Numbered from the stretch's first letter, positions 1 through 6,152 are shown. The stretch is DNA of 7,155 nt from Alphaproteobacteria bacterium (GCA_024639035.1 JAHEJE010000076.1:1-7155), one strand, 5' to 3'. Notes: a model not told the origin generated them from the sequence alone. Numbers and translations: made by a program.

Positions 1-105
1 GGTATTTCCCGCTGCCAGAGCAGCACCGCCGGTAGCGGCGGCAATGCCGGACAGTTTCAGGAAATCCCTACGGCCGACCGCTGCGTCTTTGCGATCTTGC
101 GACAT
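1..105 (-). CDS. Small Tat-signal protein of the formate dehydrogenase region (5' part only)
   Basis: The first 35 residues are visible before the gene leaves the window at base 1. They read as a twin-arginine signal: a short polar N-terminus, then GRRDFLKLSG at residues 11-20, then an Ala/Gly-rich hydrophobic stretch. The ATG at 105-103 is preceded by a strong AGGAGG (120-115) at 9-base spacing, which fixes the start. Very short proteins of this kind (about 65 aa, the 'formate dehydrogenase region TAT target' family) commonly sit between a TorD-type chaperone and the formate dehydrogenase subunit genes in proteobacteria, and the upstream gene here is such a chaperone. Their role is not firmly established; an accessory or membrane-linked part in the exported enzyme is assumed. 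Because only the signal is seen, it could instead be the N-terminus of a longer Tat substrate. Confidence 0.75.
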   Translation of the reverse strand, partial: MSQDRKDAAVGRRDFLKLSGIAAATGGAALAAGNT

Positions 106-214
106 TTGCGGTTTCCTCCTTAGGTTGTGTGCCGGCCATGCCCCGGCACGGGACTGATTACGCCTTACACCACCCATGCAGTCCGGTCTTTCCGCCGGCG
201 CTGGCTGGATGTTG

Positions 215-233
215 GTGGACCGCTAGGGTCCAC
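215..233. repeat. Perfect 7-bp inverted repeat between the chaperone and Tat-protein genes
   Basis: The arms GTGGACC (215-221) and GGTCCAC (227-233) are perfectly complementary around a 5-base centre, GCTAG. It lies 37 bases beyond the chaperone stop codon and 110 bases before the next start codon. No T-run follows on the minus strand, so it is not a standard intrinsic terminator. It could be an operator or an mRNA processing/stability hairpin. Confidence 0.45.
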
Positions 234-269
234 ATTGCTGCGCCGTTCACACAGCGCAGGGAATTTCCG

Positions 270-881
270 TCACGCCTCGACCATCTCGAAGGCCGCGCGT
301 TCGATCGCCATGAAGCTCTTGCCGACCGAACCGACCGCCCCGTAGAACGCCGATGATCGCGCCTGCTCCAGGTCGTCGAAAAAATGCCCGGCCCAATTGC
401 CGATGTGGCTGTTGAAGAACGATCTTTGTTCATGCAGGCCCAGCGGCGCGCCAAAGTCGCCGAGGATCAGGCCGCACATCATTTCGCACAGCGCCGCGAT
501 GTGATCTTCCGGCTCGCGCACCGCCACCCGCCGCTCGATCCCGAGCCGGCCCATGTCGCGGCGCAATTTCGCCAGCGGTTTTTCATTCAGAAAGCCGGTC
601 AGATAATAGGACGCATAGGGTAGCAGCTCACCGCGCCCGACGCCGATGAACAGGTTCTGGTATTCCTCCGCGCAGGTCTCGGGCGACATCTTTTCGGCCA
701 GCCTGGCCAGCACGCCGAGCGCCTGCCCCAAATCGCTGTCGTCGCCGGAAATGCCCGCCACGTTGTCGAGCGCCTGCTGGTCCGGTGCAGACCGCAGAAA
801 TCGGGCCAGCAGGCGATAGACATGCGCCCGCAAGACATCTTCTTCGGCAATGTGTTCGTTGACAACAGCCTGGCCGGCCAT
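270..881 (-). CDS. TorD/DmsD-family molybdoenzyme maturation chaperone
   Basis: This 203-residue protein has the length and layout of the cytoplasmic TorD/DmsD/NarJ-like chaperones. These bind the Tat signal or apo-form of a molybdenum/tungsten oxidoreductase and hold it until cofactor insertion before export. Visible family signatures are EEYQNLFIG (72-80), LPYASYYL (87-94), the EPEDHIAALCEMM block (123-135) typical of the central helix, and EQRSFFNSHIGNWAGHFF (151-168). The sequence is mostly helical in character, with no signal peptide or membrane segment. The ATG at 881 has an AGGGAG (892-887) 5 bases upstream; longer in-frame starts are not better supported. The gene after it encodes a small Tat protein of formate dehydrogenase loci, so the likely client is a formate dehydrogenase catalytic subunit encoded beyond the left edge. 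The family call is firm; the client is inferred. Confidence 0.87.
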   Translation of the reverse strand: MAGQAVVNEHIAEEDVLRAHVYRLLARFLRSAPDQQALDNVAGISGDDSDLGQALGVLARLAEKMSPETCAEEYQNLFIGVGRGELLPYASYYLTGFLNEKPLAKLRRDMGRLGIERRVAVREPEDHIAALCEMMCGLILGDFGAPLGLHEQRSFFNSHIGNWAGHFFDDLEQARSSAFYGAVGSVGKSFMAIERAAFEMVEA

Positions 882-949
882 TCCATCTCCCTGAATCCAC
901 TCCTTCCAGGATTTCTCTGGTGAATGGATTCGTTCTGATTATGAACCGG

Positions 950-979
950 ATAGTAGGCGAGGAGTTGGCGCGCAATCAA
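950..979 (-). promoter_or_regulatory. Possible sigma-70-type promoter for the chaperone/formate dehydrogenase unit
   Basis: Read on the minus strand there is a TTGATT hexamer (979-974), an 18-base spacer and TACTAT (955-950). Each hexamer matches four of six consensus positions. The predicted start near 943 would give a leader of about 60 bases before the chaperone ATG at 881. It lies in the 165-base gap after the multicopper oxidase stop codon, so the chaperone may be transcribed independently of the three genes upstream. This is a motif match only. Confidence 0.35.
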
Positions 980-1046
980 TGCATTTGGCCGCAATCCGGC
1001 TCACACTTCCGTTCTCCGGAATGGATCGCCGCGGCTCGAAACCGCG

Positions 1047-2492
1047 TCATTTCGCAACTTCGAACCAGGTCACCATGCCGCCGGCCATGTGTTCGGTCAT
1101 GTGGCAGTGCAGCAACCAACTTCCCGGATTGTCCGCAACAAAACCGATCTCGACCTCTTCGCCCGGCGCCATCAGTACCGTATCGCGCAGCGGCGCAACG
1201 CTCCCGGACGTGGCCGGAACGAGCGAATAATCCCACCCGGACAGAGGTTTGCGCGAAAGCTCGACGAAATGAAATCCGTGCACGTGCATCGCATGCGGCC
1301 AGCGCGTGTCATTGCGCATCCTGATGATCACATGCTCGTTGCGCGCCGCAGCGAAAAGCGGTTCGGCTGCCGTGCCAACAACCCCGTTGAAGGCCCAGGC
1401 CTGGCCATGCTGGCGCGCCAGGGTGCGTCCGTCGAGCAATTCACCCTTGAACACCGCCTGCTGCAGAAACTGCATCGCGCCACCAGACATGAACAGCTCA
1501 ACGGTGCGGGCCCCGGCGCTTTCAGGCCGGGGAACTTGGTTTGCCGGCAGCGCCGGAACGCCTTCGCGCACCGCCCGCCCGGCGGCCTCGGGTTCGGTCA
1601 CCTCGAGATAACCGGCCACCAGCGGTTCGGCGCCGGACACCTCGCTGATCACCAGTTCGCTGCCGGCATCGGCGTGGATGTCGAACACCAGATCCGCCCT
1701 CTGCGCCGGCCCCAGCCGCACCGCCGCCTCGCCCATCTCCAGCGCCGCGATCGGCTGCCCGTCGAGCGCCACCAGCCACGGCTTCACCCCGGCGATCCTG
1801 AAAGCCATGATGCGCGCGTTGGCGCTGTTGATCAGCCGCAGTCGCACCCGCTCTCGCCTGAACACGCCGAGCCGCTCGTAAGGCTTGCCGTTGAGGGTCA
1901 GAACATTTCCAAGCCGCCCGCCGTGCGCCCGGTCCATGACATTGCCGAGCGAGGCCACGTCGATCGCACCATCCTGCCGCAACCTCCAGTCATCGGCCAT
2001 GACCACGAGGTCGCGGTCGATCCCGACCGGTGCGGCCTCCTCAACGATCAGCGGCCCGTACAGCCCGCGCGCCTGTTGCTCCCAACTGCGGTGGTGCGAA
2101 TGATACCAAAAGCTCCCCGCATCCGGCGGCACGAAATCGTAGACGAAGGTCTCACCCGGTTCGATTGGCGCCTGAGTCAGCCCCGAAACGCCATCCATGG
2201 CATTGTCGATGCGGATGCCATGCCAGTGCACCGTCGTCGGCTGCTGCAGCCGGTTGGTGACGGCAACTTTCAGGGGCACACCCTGTCTGGCCGTGATCGT
2301 CGGGCCTGGGACCTGTCCGTTAAACCCCCAGATCGCCGTGCGCGCACCGCCGTCCTCGAGCAGCGAAGCCATCCCCGGCTTGATGTCGAGAGCGTAGTGG
2401 TAGGCCTCGGCGGCCCTGCCGCTGCCTGCCAGATTGAACACAGCGGCGGCAGCGGCTGCCGATTTCAGCACGGTTCGCCGGTTCAGTGTCAC
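1047..2492 (-). CDS. Tat-exported multicopper oxidase
   Basis: This 481-residue enzyme should work in the periplasm, coupling one-electron oxidation of a substrate (metal ion, phenol or other reductant) to reduction of O2 to water. A twin-arginine signal is visible (LNRRTVLKSAAAAAAVF, residues 3-19), with likely cleavage after the Ala-rich segment near residues 27-30. All copper motifs are present: HWHG (89-92), WYHSH (129-133), HAMHVHGFHF (400-409) and HCHMTEHMAGGM (462-473). This supplies ten histidines, Cys463 and a Met473 at the axial type-1 position, so the trinuclear and type-1 sites look complete. The length and three-cupredoxin spacing fit the CueO/CopA/SufI-like group. No Met-rich insert like that of CueO is seen, so copper tolerance is not assured. 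The GTG start overlaps the TGA stop of the ATP-grasp gene by four bases (GTGA). A GGGAG (2505-2501) lies 8 bases upstream. It is the last gene of the three-gene operon; the physiological substrate is unknown. Confidence 0.9.
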   Translation of the reverse strand: MTLNRRTVLKSAAAAAAVFNLAGSGRAAEAYHYALDIKPGMASLLEDGGARTAIWGFNGQVPGPTITARQGVPLKVAVTNRLQQPTTVHWHGIRIDNAMDGVSGLTQAPIEPGETFVYDFVPPDAGSFWYHSHHRSWEQQARGLYGPLIVEEAAPVGIDRDLVVMADDWRLRQDGAIDVASLGNVMDRAHGGRLGNVLTLNGKPYERLGVFRRERVRLRLINSANARIMAFRIAGVKPWLVALDGQPIAALEMGEAAVRLGPAQRADLVFDIHADAGSELVISEVSGAEPLVAGYLEVTEPEAAGRAVREGVPALPANQVPRPESAGARTVELFMSGGAMQFLQQAVFKGELLDGRTLARQHGQAWAFNGVVGTAAEPLFAAARNEHVIIRMRNDTRWPHAMHVHGFHFVELSRKPLSGWDYSLVPATSGSVAPLRDTVLMAPGEEVEIGFVADNPGSWLLHCHMTEHMAGGMVTWFEVAK

Positions 2493-3481
2493 GATGCCCG
2501 CTCCCGTGTCACTTGAATCAAGACCTCAGTCGCCCGCTCCAAAGCGTTGAATTGATTGGGCGAATCCAAGTTGTGAATGCGCTGAATATCGCGCCCGATC
2601 GCCGATGACATCAGCCACGCATCGCCGCGCGGATTACACTCCAGGACATAATATTTTCCAGTCTCGTGTTCGCGCACAATGTCGCTGCCGAGCAGCGGCA
2701 CGTCCGGCATCGCCCGGTGTGCAGCCTCGGCAATCTCGATCGCCCCGGCATCGTCGGTCTCGACATAGGACGACGAGCGCTTGTTCGACACAATAGAGAT
2801 GCCGCCGCCGGCCTGATCGAACTGCCACTTCGACGTCAGCGGCGGAAACTCATGCGACTGTTCGATATGCCACGCCATCAGCGCCTTGCCGAGAAACGTC
2901 ACGATGCGGAAATGATAGGGCCACGGGCCGGTGTAGACAAACCGCTGCGCCATCAGCGGTGCCTTGTGGATCGGATGTTCCGGCGGAAACTTCTCCGGCG
3001 GCTTGTAGCGCACCCGGTGCGTGCGGGTGATGAAGATCTCCGAGCCCTTGCGCCCAAGCTCCGGCTTCACCACTACATAGGGCCCCCAGTGCTCCGGATC
3101 GAGCTTGATCCCAGGCGTCACCCGCACCCATTCCGGCACCGCAACGCCTGCAGCCTCCATCATCTCATACTGCGTGCCCTTGGGATACTCATCGCCCGCC
3201 AGCACCGTGCCGCCGCGCGGCCGGAAGTGCTTGAACGGCATCGGCGCAACCGTCAGCGAGGGTGCCGAATAGGCCTCTTCAGCCTCGGCCCAGTCCTTGT
3301 CCTTGGTTCCGGCGATGAACACGCGAATATCGTCCGTGCGCTGATGAATATTGCGCGCAATGGTGCGGTAGTCCTCGATGTCTTGTTTGTCTTTTTGATG
3401 GACGAGAATGAGATGACGCATGTTGAGCCGGAATTGGGACCTATCGGCCACCTGTTTGGCCGATTTGCCATGGCTTGTCAC
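2489..3481 (-). CDS. ATP-grasp domain protein, possible carboxylate-amine ligase of unknown substrate
   Basis: This is a 330-residue cytoplasmic protein with no signal or membrane segment. An N-terminal pre-ATP-grasp part (about 21-100) is followed by an ATP-grasp fold. Visible elements are KGTQYEMMEAAGVAVPEW (101-118), the lysine strand VVVKP (136-140), the glycine-rich loop GRKGSEIF (143-150), the adenine-contact segment MAQRFV (177-182), Arg192 in FRIVTFLGKALMAW, Asp267 in LGSDIV, and ECNPRG (281-286) carrying the Glu and Asn expected to bind magnesium. Enzymes of this fold usually join a carboxylate to an amine or thiol through an acyl phosphate. The residues seen suggest an active enzyme, but the substrate cannot be told. 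The GTG at 3481 overlaps the stop of the upstream oxidoreductase by four bases (GTGA), with GAGGG 9 bases upstream. An alternative ATG at 3421 would start the protein at MRHLILVH, a typical first strand, so the first 20 residues are uncertain. The stop overlaps the multicopper oxidase start, implying coupled translation. Confidence 0.85.
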   Translation of the reverse strand: MTSHGKSAKQVADRSQFRLNMRHLILVHQKDKQDIEDYRTIARNIHQRTDDIRVFIAGTKDKDWAEAEEAYSAPSLTVAPMPFKHFRPRGGTVLAGDEYPKGTQYEMMEAAGVAVPEWVRVTPGIKLDPEHWGPYVVVKPELGRKGSEIFITRTHRVRYKPPEKFPPEHPIHKAPLMAQRFVYTGPWPYHFRIVTFLGKALMAWHIEQSHEFPPLTSKWQFDQAGGGISIVSNKRSSSYVETDDAGAIEIAEAAHRAMPDVPLLGSDIVREHETGKYYVLECNPRGDAWLMSSAIGRDIQRIHNLDSPNQFNALERATEVLIQVTRERAS

Positions 3482-4797
3482 GCCTCATCGCCCTCGCGCC
3501 AGTTGTGCCAGGCGTTGCGGATTGCCACGCCGACATCGAAGAACGGCCGCGGCGGGCGCAGGCATGGTGTGCCGATGCTCTCCATGTCGGCGATCAGCGG
3601 GTTTTCCACCTCGCACGCCATGTCAGCCGCCAGCAGACCCGACAGGGTGCCCTGTGTAACCCCGATGGCATTCTGACAGACCGCCGCCCAGACGTTGGAC
3701 GCGACCCGCCCGAAACCCGGCGCATGATTGTAGGACAGGCAGACAAATCCGGTCCATGTATGTTCCATCGTCACATCGGGCAACTGCGGAAACCGCTCGG
3801 CAAAGAGTTTCTGGTGCCGCTGTTTGACGATCTGCTGCTCGGCCGGATTGACGTACAGCGACGGCCGGTAGTTGATATCCTGGCGGATCAGGATGCGGCG
3901 GTCGCTCGTGTAGCGCATGGTGATCGAAACAAAGGCGTTGGCCGGGGTAATGCCCCACGGCTCCGGCGATCCGAGTGCCGTGTGCTCGGCAGCGCTCAGC
4001 GGCCGCGTCAGGCTGGCATGGGCATGAAACGGGATCAGCCGCATCCTGTAGAACCCGAACTCCTCGGTGAACGCATTGGTCGCCAGGATCATTTTTGGCG
4101 CAAACAGGCTCGCCCCGCCCGCGGTCCTCACCTTTATGCCGTTCTCGCGCGTGAACTCGATCACCGGTGAATTCTCATAGAGCGTCACATTCTCGGGCAG
4201 GCTGTCCGCAAGGCCTCGGGTCAGCGCCGCCGGGTTAAGCAGAATGCACCCCGGTGTATACAGCCCGGCATGAAAATGCTTGGTGCCCAGCCGCGCCGCC
4301 AGTTCATCGGCCGACTTCCACTCATGCGGTTCGTTCAGCGTCGCCAGCATTTCCGCCATCGGATCCAGATACACGCGCTTGCCGCGCGCCGTCACCGCGG
4401 TCTGATACTTGCCGGTTTTCGTCCAGTCGCAGTCGATGTCGTGGCGCTGCACCAGGTCTTCCAGATGGCCAAGCGCTGCCCGCGACATCCGCAAATACCG
4501 TTGCGCCCCATCCAGTTGCGCCTGCGCGCTGCCGGTCACATGCGGAATATCGATCGCGAAGCCGGAATTGCGCGCCGAGGCACTTTCGCCCATCTCACCG
4601 GCATCGACCAGGGCAATGCTGGCATCGGGCTGGTGCTCGGCCAGTCGCCGGGCTGCGGCCAGTCCGGCGTAGCCGCCACCCAGCACCAGCCAGTCGGCCC
4701 GCACATCGCCTTCAAGCGCGGCTTTCGGCTCGCGATAAGGCAGAATCACGTTCCAGCCGTTGGTCTTGTCGTTGCGCGGCAGCCGTTTGATGTGCAT
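3478..4797 (-). CDS. FAD-dependent oxidoreductase, D-amino-acid oxidase fold (amine/amino-acid oxidase-like)
   Basis: This 439-residue flavoprotein probably oxidises an amine or amino acid C-N bond, with FAD reoxidised by O2 or another acceptor. The FAD-binding Rossmann motif is WLVLGGGYAGLAAARRL (36-52; glycines 40, 42 and 45), followed by the ribose-binding acid Asp65 in ALVDAGEMGES. SARNSGF (74-80) matches the conserved block after it in the DAO superfamily (glycine oxidase, gamma-glutamylputrescine oxidase and relatives). Further family features are ILATNAFT (237-244), TWTGFVCLSYNHAPGFGR (347-364) and the C-terminal flavin-contact loop NAIGVTQGTLSGLLAADM (376-393). An N-terminal lead of about 35 residues before the Rossmann motif is normal for the PuuB/OrdL-like branch. 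The frame stays open upstream to 5079, but the ATG at 4797 is chosen because GGGAGG (4811-4806) lies 8 bases ahead and the extra sequence would run antisense across the riboswitch. It is the first gene of the three-gene operon; its stop overlaps the ATP-grasp start. The substrate is unknown. Confidence 0.88.
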   Translation of the reverse strand: MHIKRLPRNDKTNGWNVILPYREPKAALEGDVRADWLVLGGGYAGLAAARRLAEHQPDASIALVDAGEMGESASARNSGFAIDIPHVTGSAQAQLDGAQRYLRMSRAALGHLEDLVQRHDIDCDWTKTGKYQTAVTARGKRVYLDPMAEMLATLNEPHEWKSADELAARLGTKHFHAGLYTPGCILLNPAALTRGLADSLPENVTLYENSPVIEFTRENGIKVRTAGGASLFAPKMILATNAFTEEFGFYRMRLIPFHAHASLTRPLSAAEHTALGSPEPWGITPANAFVSITMRYTSDRRILIRQDINYRPSLYVNPAEQQIVKQRHQKLFAERFPQLPDVTMEHTWTGFVCLSYNHAPGFGRVASNVWAAVCQNAIGVTQGTLSGLLAADMACEVENPLIADMESIGTPCLRPPRPFFDVGVAIRNAWHNWREGDEA

Positions 4798-4890
4798 CCG
4801 GGACACCTCCCGTTTCCGCTTTATCGCCTGCCGCGCGCCGACGCAAGCACCGCACGTCGCAAATCCCGCACGAAAGGCCGCGTCCGCCCG

Positions 4891-4920
4891 TTGACCGCAG
4901 ACCCGTTCCCGTGCGATCTT
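4891..4920 (+). promoter_or_regulatory. Possible promoter for the riboswitch-cbtB-cbtA-cobW unit
   Basis: TTGACC (4891-4896), five of six matches to the -35 consensus, is followed after 18 bases by GATCTT (4915-4920), a weak -10. Transcription would begin near 4927, exactly at the 5' edge of the riboswitch P1 stem. That position supports the call more than the -10 match does. The region 4798-4927 also separates the divergent oxidoreductase gene. Confidence 0.4.
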
Positions 4921-4927
4921 CAGCCCA

Positions 4928-5115
4928 TGACGGTGCCCCAAAACCGAACGGTGCGGGGCTTCGAAAGGGAACACGGTGCGGACGACCCAATGAGGGGCCA
5001 AACCCGTGACTGCCCCCGCAACTGTGAGCGGTGAGGATGTTGGCACAATAGCCACTGGGAAACCGGGAAGGCGCCACACATCCGACGACCCGCGAAGTCA
5101 GGAGACCTGCCGTCA
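4928..5115 (+). promoter_or_regulatory. Cobalamin (adenosylcobalamin) riboswitch aptamer
   Basis: The conserved blocks of a B12 riboswitch occur in order: GGTGCC near the 5' end (4932-4937), GGGAACACGGTG (4967-4978), GACTGCCCCCGCAACTGT (5008-5025), GCCACTGGGAAACCGGGAAG (5051-5070) and the B12 box AAGTCAGGAGACCTGCC (5095-5111). The closing P1 stem pairs TGACGG (4928-4933) with CCGTCA (5110-5115). A P2-like hairpin pairs GCCCC (4935-4939) with GGGGC (4955-4959), and GGATGT (5036-5041) can pair with ACATCC (5078-5083). Binding of the cofactor in the leader RNA normally represses downstream genes. Here it precedes cbtB-cbtA-cobW, so cobalt uptake and delivery would fall when B12 is sufficient. 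The family and strand are clear; exact ends are by hand folding. Confidence 0.95.
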
Positions 5116-5124
5116 GATGTTCGA

Positions 5125-5162
5125 GGAAATGGCTGGGACCGTTTCCACAATTTTTGAGCCAT
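5125..5162 (+). terminator. Terminator-like expression platform of the cobalamin riboswitch
   Basis: GGAAATGG (5125-5132) pairs with CCGTTTCC (5139-5146), counting one T-G wobble, around a 6-base loop. After four bases comes a T-run (5151-5155), giving the form of an intrinsic terminator between the aptamer and cbtB. A competing helix can form between ATGGCT (5129-5134) and AGCCAT (5157-5162); it shares bases 5129-5132, so the two exclude each other. The competing helix ends three bases before the cbtB ribosome-binding GGAGG (5166-5170). The sequence alone does not show whether control is by termination, by ribosome access or both. Confidence 0.5.
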
Positions 5163-5182
5163 CACGGAGGGTGAACCCGCTC

Positions 5183-5359
5183 ATGACGACACAACAGATT
5201 GCACTTCAGCAAGTCTCCATCAAGCAACGCGTAATTGCCGGCCTGGTCTGCATGACCCTTGGTCTCGGCATGGTCATCGGCATCGGCTTTGCCGGCGCCA
5301 GCACCGTGCACAACGCAGCCCACGACACGCGCCACGCCGTCGGCTTTCCCTGCCACTGA
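5183..5359 (+). CDS. cbtB: Cobalt transporter small subunit CbtB
   Basis: This 58-residue membrane protein is the small partner of CbtA in a predicted cobalt uptake system that supplies vitamin B12 synthesis. It has one membrane segment (about residues 17-41, RVIAGLVCMTLGLGMVIGIGFAGAS). The C-terminal tail TVHNAAHDTRHAVGFPCH ends in the conserved His/Cys signature of the CbtB family, a plausible metal-contact site. The length is normal for the family. The ATG at 5183 has a GGAGG (5166-5170) at a rather long 12-base spacing; an in-frame GTG at 5171 directly abuts that GGAGG and is not usable. It is the first gene after the cobalamin riboswitch and is followed by cbtA after 64 bases. Transport of cobalt is predicted for the family from genomic context. 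Confidence 0.92.
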   Translation: MTTQQIALQQVSIKQRVIAGLVCMTLGLGMVIGIGFAGASTVHNAAHDTRHAVGFPCH

Positions 5360-5383
5360 GGTTTTAGCCGCTGAGCGCCGTTG

Positions 5384-5401
5384 GCGGGCGTTTGCGTCCG
5401 C
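5384..5401 (+). other. Stem-loop in the cbtB-cbtA gap
   Basis: GCGGGCG (5384-5390) pairs with CGTCCGC (5395-5401) around a TTTG loop. This gives seven pairs, one of them a G-T wobble. It lies 25 bases after the cbtB stop and 22 before the cbtA start. Only two Ts follow, so it is a poor terminator. An mRNA-stabilising or translation-tuning hairpin is more likely. Confidence 0.4.
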
Positions 5402-5423
5402 TTGACCGGCGTTGGAGACACCA

Positions 5424-6152
5424 ATGATCACCCGCGTCTTGTTCGCTGCGATCCTCGCCGGGATTGCCGCCGGCATCATCATGTCGCTCGTCCAGCACAC
5501 CAAGGTCGTGCCCTACATCCTGCAGGCAGAGACCTACGAGAACGGCAAGGCCGGGGCCGCCGGCCACAGCCATGGCGAAGCTGAAACCGCCAAACCGGGC
5601 AGCGGCGGCCATGACCATGGCGATGGTTGGGCACCACACGACGGTCTCGAGCGCACCATGTTCACGGTCCTCGGCAACGTCATCGTCGGGGTCGCCTTTG
5701 CTCTTGTCCTCGCCGGCGCCGCTATGTTGACCGGGCTGCCGCTCACCGCATCGAACGGCGTCACCTGGGGCCTGATGGGCTTTCTCGCCTTCACGCTGGC
5801 GCCATCCGCCGGCCTGCCGCCGGAACTGCCCGGCATGATGGCCGCCGATCTGTTCGAGCGCCAGGTCTGGTGGTGGGCGACGGTCGCGGCCACCGGTTGC
5901 GGCATCGTCATGCTGTTCAGGTTCACCTCTCTGGCGGTCAAGGTCGCCGCCGTCGCCCTGATCGCCGCACCACACCTGATCGGCGCACCGCATGTCCCGG
6001 CCGCCGATGCAGCCAGCGACGTGCCGGCCGCCCTCGCCAACGCCTACGCCGCGGCGTCGATCGCCACGTCGGCCGTTCTGTGGATCCTCATCGGCGTGTT
6101 CCTTGGCCATCTCCTGTCACGCAGCATAACCACCGAAGAGGCCACCTCATGA
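5424..6152 (+). CDS. cbtA: Cobalt transporter membrane subunit CbtA
   Basis: This 242-residue integral membrane protein is the main subunit of the predicted CbtAB cobalt transporter. Hydrophobic segments are seen at about 3-22, 80-101, 112-128, 148-166, 168-186 and 205-230; the family is usually drawn with five helices, so one may be a re-entrant or surface helix. The family block LPPELPGMMAADLFERQVWWWATVAA (131-156) is present. Between the first and second helices lies a His-rich loop, with HSH at 48-50, HDH at 63-65 and His72, suitable for metal capture. The ATG at 5424 is chosen because GGAG (5414-5417) lies 6 bases upstream; a TTG four codons earlier overlaps that site. Its stop overlaps the cobW start (ATGA), so the two are coupled. 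Expression should follow the upstream B12 riboswitch. Confidence 0.93.
   Translation: MITRVLFAAILAGIAAGIIMSLVQHTKVVPYILQAETYENGKAGAAGHSHGEAETAKPGSGGHDHGDGWAPHDGLERTMFTVLGNVIVGVAFALVLAGAAMLTGLPLTASNGVTWGLMGFLAFTLAPSAGLPPELPGMMAADLFERQVWWWATVAATGCGIVMLFRFTSLAVKVAAVALIAAPHLIGAPHVPAADAASDVPAALANAYAAASIATSAVLWILIGVFLGHLLSRSITTEEATS

Noticed and set aside
965..979. FNR-type site (TTGGC...ATCAA) upstream of the chaperone gene
   Set aside because: The half-sites are spaced by five rather than four bases and the left half does not match TTGAT.
1007..1021. TTCCG/CGGAA hairpin after the multicopper oxidase as a terminator
   Set aside because: The stem is only five pairs, with no T-run on the minus strand.
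1089..2516. Long plus-strand open frame of 475 codons opposite the multicopper oxidase
   Set aside because: Its product is Arg/His/Pro-rich with no family features, as expected of an antisense shadow in GC-rich DNA. The minus-strand gene has complete copper motifs.
4820..4846. Possible minus-strand promoter TTGCGT - 15 bases - GATAAA for the oxidoreductase operon
   Set aside because: The spacing is short and the predicted start would fall almost on the ribosome-binding site, so it is too weak to annotate.
4798..5079. Upstream extension of the oxidoreductase reading frame, giving 533 residues
   Set aside because: It would run antisense through much of the conserved riboswitch. The ATG at 4797 has a strong GGGAGG at good spacing, and the extra residues show no domain character.
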